A program made the position numbers and the translations under genes. A stretch of 64,000 bases of DNA from JACQFK01 sp036383955 (GTDB taxonomy: Bacteria > Planctomycetota > MHYJ01 > JACPRB01): positions 1 to 64,000 of the forward strand of contig DASVNH010000227.1 of assembly GCA_036383955.1 (NCBI GenBank). The letters are read 5' to 3'. Positions within the stretch are counted from its first letter, which is position 1. Every line of letters begins with the position of its first letter. Below, piece after piece: positions 58,335-64,000 of this stretch. A model generated the notes under the pieces. The model searched no databases. It was not told the origin of the DNA and saw only the letters and a program-made list of their open reading frames with translations.

Positions 58335-61300
58335 GTGAACAGCGGTCGTCGGGGACTGGCGCTCGTGCTGGTCATGACCGTCGTGCTCGCCCTGAGCATC
58401 ATCGCCACGCCGTTCGTGCTGTCGATGATCCTTCAGGAGCGCAGCGGGACCATGTCCCGCTACGCCTCCCAGGCCGACTGGGGGGCCGACGGCGCCCGGA
58501 ACTACGCCCTCTGGCGGCTCATGGGCGGCCTGGATCCCATCGAGCGGCGCTTCGGCGGCGGCGGGGCGAACAACACCTATTACTACGACCTGCCGCTGGA
58601 GTTCGACATCCGCCTCGACGAGCCGTACCTCAACGGGAAAGGCGGTCCCAAGGTCGCCGATCCCCAGGGCGCCATCTGGGGCCTGAACGTCCAGGACGAG
58701 CAGGGCAAGCTCAACGTCCGCACCGCGCCGAGCGGCGCGATCGGCCGGGTCAAGTCGACCGTCGACGACCGCGTCGTCTCCCACAAGGATTTCCTCACGC
58801 TCTACTCGGGGCGCGACCACGTCTGGATCGTGCCCCAGCGCATCCGCTCGATGGGCGTCGCCCAGCCCGGCATGAACACCGGCCCGGGGCTCTGGTGCGA
58901 CAGCTTCCACGTGCTCGCCCCCGAGGCCCGCGTCCGCGTCACCAAGCCGGGCCAGCCGCCCCTCTACGCGCGCGTCAGCTCCAACCCCATGATCAGCGGC
59001 ACCCCCGGCCTCTTCACCAACCCGCCCATCCCCCAGGCCTACATGGAAGGCGTCATCGAAGTCGAGGCCCGCCACCCCGTGAACATCAACACGGCCCGGC
59101 GCGAGGTGCTCGCGGCGGTCTTCGACGGCCTGAGCATCGTCAATCAGCCCCAGAGCAACATCGACGGCGCGACGGCCAACCGCATGGCCAACGCGATCCA
59201 CGGGAAGCGCTTCACGCGCCTCGAGGAGTTCCTCGTGGTGCTCGGCCAGCAGGGCCTCAACGGGCAGCAGTATCAGGCCGTCGCGCTCAACGCGGTGTGC
59301 CCGAGCTGGGCGGGCCTGGGCTCCAGCGGCACCGTCCCGTTCTGCTTCAAGAGCTACGACGCCTACACGGTCGAAGCTTACGGGACGATGAGCAACCCTT
59401 CCGGCGCCTCGGTGGCGGCCCGCGGCTTCCGGGAGGTGGTGGATGTCTCGCCCCCCAATCCGATCACCCTCTACTGCGAAAGCCAGCTGGACTTCGACGC
59501 CATGGCCAAGACGCTGGCCGTCACTTCGCAGAACCCGCGGCTGCTCGGCTTTCCCTACGGCAACCGGATCACCACGTACCCCAACATGCTCCCCAGCGGG
59601 TTCCCGACGGCACAGCCCTCGAAGCCGCCCGGCCCGGCCTCCCCGGCTCTGAAGAACCAGCAGCAGGGGCCGAACGAGGCGTACGTCACCCAGGTGCCGT
59701 CCCGCGACTTCCGGGGCGAGAGCGATCCGACCTACGAGCGCGACCTCACGGGCTGGCCGGTGGGGAATCCGCGCGAGCACTTCGACAACGACCAGGAAGG
59801 CAAGAAACTCACGGGCGCGCCGCACACGATGCCGTGGACCCAGGTGGTCACGACGACGCCCGCCAAGTCGCAGCCCCAGGGCCCGGGGGTGACGCAGCCC
59901 GACATCGCGGCCGGCGGCCTGGAGCTCTGGTGCAAGTTCGACGCCGTGTCGGGCACGACGACGATCCTCGACGTCCGCGAGCAGGACTACAGCAACCGGA
60001 TCACGCTGCGGATCGAGAACGGCGAGCTGATCTACACCGTCTGCGACGGCACGATCGGCATCCCGGTGAACATGATCGACAACGGCGCGGCCGAGATCCG
60101 CCAGCCGTTCACGCCCGTGGCGAACACCTGGTACCACTTCGGCGCCTACTGGAAAGGCACGCGCTACGCCCAGATGGCCCTGCTGGTCGACGGCTTCGCG
60201 CATCCGCAGCAGAAGTTCAGCCACGTGAATCCCGAAGGCGACAAGGTCATCACGAAGCTGACCTCGGGGATGGCGGCGAACTCGTCGTCCCTGTCGCTGC
60301 AGAACGACGCGCACCTGCCGAGCGGCGTCCTGACCCCGCTCCTGATCGGCCGCGAGGTCGTCCTCTACGACAAGGGGGCCGGCACCGTCGTCCGGGGCGC
60401 GCGCAACACGATCGCGGCGAACCATCCGTCCGGCGCGACGGTCTCGGTCTTCGGCTACTCCAGCAAGGTCCGCAACGGCCAGATCAGCGCCGACTTCGGC
60501 AGCTTCCAGGTTCCCGTGCCCTACAGTCGCATCCCCACCGGCGGCGGCAACGTCCAGTACAACTTCGGCGCCGACCCCCAGGCCAGCGTGGTCGGCGACA
60601 AGCAGGACCCGATGACCATGCAGTACTACGTCGACGCCACCCAGACCGACATCTCGGTGCTGACCCCCGCCATCAACGACTTCCCGGACCAGGGCTACAT
60701 CAAGGTCCAGAACGAGGTCATCTTCTACACCGGCCGGGTGAACGGCGGCCTGCCCGCCGCGATCGGCTCGACCGCCCGCTTCACCGGCTGCGTCCGCGGC
60801 CAGCACGGCACGATGGCCGTGCAGCACAACACGGGCGCCGACGTCCGCATGTGGGCGGTCCCGACGACCGACACGAGCAACTACGACTCGCCCACCATCG
60901 TCCAGGTGGGCAACGAATGGTTCGGGCCGGTCCAGCGCGACCCCGTCCGCCCGACCTTCTGGATCTCGTTCGTCAACGCCGGCGCCCCCGTGAACCTCCG
61001 CCGCGGCATCGGCGTCTTCGCTTCGATCCCCGGCGCGCACTCGGCGGGCGACAAAGTCATCCCGACCTTCCTCTGCCGCGAAGTCCATCCCCAGGTCAAT
61101 TCGGAAAACCTCGGCCGCGACGACTGGGTCACCGTCACCGACGCCGCCAACAACAAGGAGCAGCAGCAGGTCGCCCACGCCAGCCCGTTCCACGCCCGGC
61201 CCGGCGAGACGCCCATCTGGCCCGAGGCCTCCTGGAACTGGCCCGGCACCTGGCAGATCGCCGCCTTCAAGGACAACGTCACGCGGGCGTACGTCGCCGA

Positions 61301-62396
61301 CGACCTCCACGTCCGCGTCATGAAGTTCCCCTCGGGGGAGCTGCTCGGCCTCAACTGGATCCAGTCCGCCAATCCGAACTTCTCCATCGGGCCGATGAGC
61401 GCCACCGTCGATGAGATCAAGGCCTTCGCCTCGCCCAAGCAGGACCTCGAGCTGGCCGTCGAAATGGCCGCCAGCGGCAACACCCTGTCGGTCAACCTCC
61501 CCGGCGGCCTGGGCAACTGGCCTTTCGGCGGCCTCCTGAAAGTCGGCGACGAATACATCGGCTACGGCCAGTTCACCAATCCCACGGCGAGCCAGCTCAC
61601 GCGCGGATGGCTGACGTCCACCGCCGAGGTCCACGACGCCGGCGACCACCTCTTCTCGCTCTACTGGGTCCCCGTGACGACCCTCTCGGGGGACCTCACC
61701 CCGACGGATCGCGACATCCCCGTGCGCCAGCGCCTGCCGGGACGGCCCACGGCCGACCGCGTCGGCCCCGGCTACTCCAAAGGCTACGTGCTCATCGACC
61801 AGGAGATCGTGCTCTTCGAGTGGAACAACACCGACGGCATGGTGCTCGGCATGCCGCCGCGCTTCGACGGCACGGGCGGCCTCTACCGCGGGATGTTCGG
61901 CACGGCGGCCGCGCAGCATACGGCGTCGACGGCCCTCGTCTACGGCATCCCCTGGCGCCACTGGGACACGTTCAAGGCGAAAGAGTTCGACAACACCATG
62001 AGCTACTACCAGTGGTCGACGAAGCTGGAAGGGGCGAACTGGCGCTCCGTGCAGTGGACCGAGGAGATCCCGTCGGGCGATCCCAACATCGCCGTCCACG
62101 CCCTGGTGCGGATCGACGGCAAGGCGGAGTTCTACGAGGCGCCGGGCCAGGCGGGGAACGCCGGGGCGCACCTCTTCGAGTTCGTCGGCGGCGGCGGGAA
62201 GAAGACGCTCAACCGGACCGGGTATCAGATGGACGCGGGGCAGTTCGACGTCCGTTTCTACTGGGAGTACAAGCGGGGCTCGTTCGATCCGGCCGCCCCC
62301 TGGACGACGCACTCCTGGAAGCGCGCCCCGAAGATCAAGGAGATCCGGGTCGAGTACGACCGTCCGACCCGCGTGCTGCACCATGAAGACCGCTAG
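58335..62396 (+). CDS. giant GspK-like minor pseudopilin
   Basis: 1353 residues from GTG 58335, chosen because AGGGGAGG lies 6 nt upstream; ATG 58311 is in frame. N-terminus GRRGLALVLVMTVVLALSII is the GspK-type helix without Glu at +5. A GspK-like region follows, including VEARHPVNINTARREVLAAVF, the helix-turn-helix typical of GspK. Residues about 530-640 contain a LamG-like domain (GGLELWCKFDAVSGTTTILD). Then come four or five copies of a tail-fibre-like module (see findings). Classical GspK has about 320 residues. It overlaps the next pseudopilin by 14 nt. Confidence 0.75.
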   Translation: MNSGRRGLALVLVMTVVLALSIIATPFVLSMILQERSGTMSRYASQADWGADGARNYALWRLMGGLDPIERRFGGGGANNTYYYDLPLEFDIRLDEPYLNGKGGPKVADPQGAIWGLNVQDEQGKLNVRTAPSGAIGRVKSTVDDRVVSHKDFLTLYSGRDHVWIVPQRIRSMGVAQPGMNTGPGLWCDSFHVLAPEARVRVTKPGQPPLYARVSSNPMISGTPGLFTNPPIPQAYMEGVIEVEARHPVNINTARREVLAAVFDGLSIVNQPQSNIDGATANRMANAIHGKRFTRLEEFLVVLGQQGLNGQQYQAVALNAVCPSWAGLGSSGTVPFCFKSYDAYTVEAYGTMSNPSGASVAARGFREVVDVSPPNPITLYCESQLDFDAMAKTLAVTSQNPRLLGFPYGNRITTYPNMLPSGFPTAQPSKPPGPASPALKNQQQGPNEAYVTQVPSRDFRGESDPTYERDLTGWPVGNPREHFDNDQEGKKLTGAPHTMPWTQVVTTTPAKSQPQGPGVTQPDIAAGGLELWCKFDAVSGTTTILDVREQDYSNRITLRIENGELIYTVCDGTIGIPVNMIDNGAAEIRQPFTPVANTWYHFGAYWKGTRYAQMALLVDGFAHPQQKFSHVNPEGDKVITKLTSGMAANSSSLSLQNDAHLPSGVLTPLLIGREVVLYDKGAGTVVRGARNTIAANHPSGATVSVFGYSSKVRNGQISADFGSFQVPVPYSRIPTGGGNVQYNFGADPQASVVGDKQDPMTMQYYVDATQTDISVLTPAINDFPDQGYIKVQNEVIFYTGRVNGGLPAAIGSTARFTGCVRGQHGTMAVQHNTGADVRMWAVPTTDTSNYDSPTIVQVGNEWFGPVQRDPVRPTFWISFVNAGAPVNLRRGIGVFASIPGAHSAGDKVIPTFLCREVHPQVNSENLGRDDWVTVTDAANNKEQQQVAHASPFHARPGETPIWPEASWNWPGTWQIAAFKDNVTRAYVADDLHVRVMKFPSGELLGLNWIQSANPNFSIGPMSATVDEIKAFASPKQDLELAVEMAASGNTLSVNLPGGLGNWPFGGLLKVGDEYIGYGQFTNPTASQLTRGWLTSTAEVHDAGDHLFSLYWVPVTTLSGDLTPTDRDIPVRQRLPGRPTADRVGPGYSKGYVLIDQEIVLFEWNNTDGMVLGMPPRFDGTGGLYRGMFGTAAAQHTASTALVYGIPWRHWDTFKAKEFDNTMSYYQWSTKLEGANWRSVQWTEEIPSGDPNIAVHALVRIDGKAEFYEAPGQAGNAGAHLFEFVGGGGKKTLNRTGYQMDAGQFDVRFYWEYKRGSFDPAAPWTTHSWKRAPKIKEIRVEYDRPTRVLHHEDR

Positions 62397-63453
62397 GCCC
62401 GCCCGCGTCCTGGGCATGACGCTGCTGGAGCTCCTGGTGGCGTTCTTCGTCCTCCTGATGCTCGTGGGCGCGCTCGTCTCGCTCAGCACCCGCAGCCTGG
62501 AGGTGTGGACGTCGGGAGAAGCCCGCAAGGAGATCTACGACCGCGCGGAGGTGGTGCTCTCCGCCCTCGCGAAGGACCTGCGCAACGTCTACGTGGAAAA
62601 CGAGGTCTTCAACAACGGCCAGCGGGACCTGCCGCCGCCGGCCCTGCAGTGCGACCTCGACCGCCAGAAAAACCCCCGGCTGCGCTTCGTGCGCACCGGC
62701 TCGCCGTCGATCGTGCGGGCCCAGGCCGGCTCCCCGCAGACGGTGATCCCGCCGACCTACTACGGGCCGACGTGGGAAGTCGCGTACGTGATGGACCCCG
62801 ATCCGGAGAAGGCCATCCTCTACCGCGGCGCGCGCTGCTACGACCGGCGGATGACCGGGACGCTGCTGCGGGCCGTCGAGTACGAGCGCTCGAGCGACAC
62901 CCTGTTCACGGCCTGCTTCACGCCGGTGGAGACGGGCGTGCTCTACGTCGGCTACGACTTCTGGACGCAGTACACGACGACCTGGGACGACGCCCCGCTG
63001 CGGAAGGAGGCGTCCAACTCGAAGCAGAAGGTCGGCGCGGAACGGCGCTGGGACTCGACCCGGATCCAGGACGACAAGTTCTTCTTCCACCGCCGGCGCT
63101 TCGACCGGACCAACCCCGACTTCGTGTACCCCGAGATCATCCGCGTGACGGCCACGATCGAGCACTTGAGCGCCGACCAGCACGGCGTGAAGGTCCTGGA
63201 GGCCGTCGACGAACGCGCCAACGCGATCCGCGTGACGCACACCCGCTCGCTGCCCGACGCCCCCGGCCTCGTCAAGATCGGCGGCGAGTGGATCGAGTAC
63301 GGCGGCAAGGGCGACAGCGAGCTCTTCAAGCTCACCCGGGGACGTCGGTTCACCTCGCCCGCGTCCCACGCCGCGCAGGCGGCGGTGCGCTTCGGCGAGA
63401 CGTTCACGACGGAGGTCAAGCCCGCGGCCTTCCGGGAGGCCCAGGAGCCATGA
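62383..63453 (+). CDS. GspJ-like pseudopilin
   Basis: 356 residues. Leader MKTARPARVLG then MTLLELLVAFFVLLMLVGAL, a class III signal with Glu at +5. The rest is a long beta-rich domain. Near its C-terminus it has one copy of the module repeated in the GspK-like neighbour (VKIGGEWIEYGG ... KLTRGRRFTSPASHAAQAAV). The start lies within the end of the GspK-like gene, and its stop overlaps the next start (ATGA). K-J-I gene order, reverse of the usual I-J-K. Confidence 0.82.
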   Translation: MKTARPARVLGMTLLELLVAFFVLLMLVGALVSLSTRSLEVWTSGEARKEIYDRAEVVLSALAKDLRNVYVENEVFNNGQRDLPPPALQCDLDRQKNPRLRFVRTGSPSIVRAQAGSPQTVIPPTYYGPTWEVAYVMDPDPEKAILYRGARCYDRRMTGTLLRAVEYERSSDTLFTACFTPVETGVLYVGYDFWTQYTTTWDDAPLRKEASNSKQKVGAERRWDSTRIQDDKFFFHRRRFDRTNPDFVYPEIIRVTATIEHLSADQHGVKVLEAVDERANAIRVTHTRSLPDAPGLVKIGGEWIEYGGKGDSELFKLTRGRRFTSPASHAAQAAVRFGETFTTEVKPAAFREAQEP

Positions 63454-64000
63454 CGACAGGTCCAGGAGACAGGTCCAGGTCCAGGATGGATTCCCCCCTG
63501 TCCCCCCGGGGGGTGACGGGGGCGCCCGCGGAATTACCCCGGGGACTCGAGGGGGCCACCCCTGGTCCTGGTCCTGGTTCCTGGTCCTCGGGGTTCTCGT
63601 TGCTCGAGGTGCTCATCGCCATCGTGGTGCTGGTGCTGGCGGTGTCGGCGATCATTCCGCTGTTCGCGGTGGGCTCGACGTCCCACAAGCGGGGCATGGA
63701 CCAGGCCCAGGTGGCCTGGCTCGCGCCGCGCATCGCCGCCCGCCTGCAGGAACGGCTGTACGACACGAATCCGAAGGACGTCCGGGGCTACGTCCGCGAG
63801 AACGAGGACGGCAGCGTCGTCATCGACGACATGAACGCGAAGCTCGACCCCAAGGAAGGCGGCGACTACACGTTCGAGGCCAAGTTCACGCCGATCACCA
63901 TGGGCGGCCAGCAGGACCCGCTGCCCGCCACGGCCTTCGTCCTGAAGGTGGAAGTCCACTACAGAGAGCTGGGCGCCGGCCTCATCGACGCGTACGAGAC
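63450..64000 (+). CDS. GspI/PilV-like pseudopilin, incomplete at window end
   Basis: At least 183 residues, continuing past the window. The ATG overlaps the GspJ-like stop. A remarkable leader of 48 residues (MTTGPGDRSRSRMDSPLSPRG...) is encoded by a complete copy of the dispersed repeat. It then reads SSG and FSLLEVLIAIVVLVLAVSAI, a normal prepilin signal. The next part (HKRGMDQAQVAWLAPRIAARL) is typical of GspI/PilV. Since the leader would be removed by prepilin peptidase, the insertion need not affect the mature protein. A later start at GTG within the leader is possible. Confidence 0.78.
   Translation, partial: MTTGPGDRSRSRMDSPLSPRGVTGAPAELPRGLEGATPGPGPGSWSSGFSLLEVLIAIVVLVLAVSAIIPLFAVGSTSHKRGMDQAQVAWLAPRIAARLQERLYDTNPKDVRGYVRENEDGSVVIDDMNAKLDPKEGGDYTFEAKFTPITMGGQQDPLPATAFVLKVEVHYRELGAGLIDAYE
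63453..63600. repeat. array, hairpins and inverted array inside a coding leader
   Basis: ACAGGTCCAGGAGACAGG and CCAGGTCCAGGA units come first, then CCCCCCTGTCCCCCCGGGGGG and a second palindromic stretch (CCCCGGGG), then inverted units CCTGGTCCTGGTCCTGG. The complete forward-hairpin-reverse architecture is translated in frame. Confidence 0.85.

Noticed and set aside
58275..62528. A 1417-codon open frame on the minus strand opposite the GspK-like gene, and similar long frames elsewhere (for example 2268-5759 minus)
   Set aside because: Low-complexity Arg/Gly/Val/Asp/Leu translations with no domain. They mirror the GC-ending codons of the real plus-strand genes.

Overview
The window is GC-rich bacterial DNA, most likely from an uncultured member of the Planctomycetota or wider PVC group. 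The support is a PVC-type heme-binding CxxCH protein, an ECF sigma factor overlapping a TPR-containing Ser/Thr kinase, HEAT and TolB-like propeller proteins, and several pseudopilin sets. The lineage call is inference. There are no insertion sequences, CRISPR arrays or rRNA genes. One tRNA-Leu(CAG) is present.

Layout. 0-0.3 kb: a ribosomal protein L31 gene (rpmE) that breaks off into an argininosuccinate lyase fragment, probably a contig-end chimera. 0.3-7.7 kb: a HEAT-repeat protein, three pilV/pilW/pilX-like pseudopilins, and the sigma factor-kinase pair. 7.8-12.7 kb: rmd and gmd (GDP-D-rhamnose) divergent from squalene/phytoene synthase and ispH. 12.7-17.3 kb: tRNA-Leu, then the operon xseA-xseB-ispA-dxs. 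17.4-20.6 kb: a secreted unknown, a YmdB-type phosphodiesterase and RNase Y. 21.1-31.6 kb: an operon of an FHA protein, a PilM-PilN fusion, a PilO-like protein, a giant TPR protein, two pseudopilins (one carrying a LamG-like domain) and a beta-barrel. 31.6-33.7 kb: a secreted unknown and a paralogous beta-barrel under a consensus promoter. 33.8-53.3 kb: a capsule/O-antigen-like polysaccharide locus. 53.4-58.1 kb: the PVC heme protein, an NTF2-like protein, a TolB-like propeller and a four-helix-bundle protein. 58.3-64 kb: a giant GspK-like minor pseudopilin with GspJ- and GspI-like partners, running off the end.

How the genes work together. The polysaccharide locus holds initiation (WecA-like), glycosyltransferases, flippase, polymerase, ligase-type protein, Wzc and Wza. 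It also carries FdtA-FdtB for a 3-amino-3,6-dideoxyhexose. Next to these sit a private ketoacyl synthase III, an acyl carrier protein and a NeuD/PglD-like acyltransferase, which together suggest a specially acylated amino sugar. The isoprenoid genes (dxs, ispA, ispH, squalene synthase) supply C5, C15 and C30 precursors. The pseudopilin loci look like parts of a type IV pilus/type II secretion-like machine whose ATPase, secretin and peptidase lie elsewhere.

Two patterns run through the whole window. First, a dispersed non-coding element, a short-unit tandem array (CCAGGT, CCAAGG, CAATGGG or CGAATCC type) next to a GC-rich hairpin and often followed by the array in inverted orientation, recurs at least a dozen times. 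It lies between genes and inside the removable leader peptides of three pseudopilins. Second, many start codons sit only 6-12 nt after a good -10 box, which suggests frequent leaderless or near-leaderless mRNAs.
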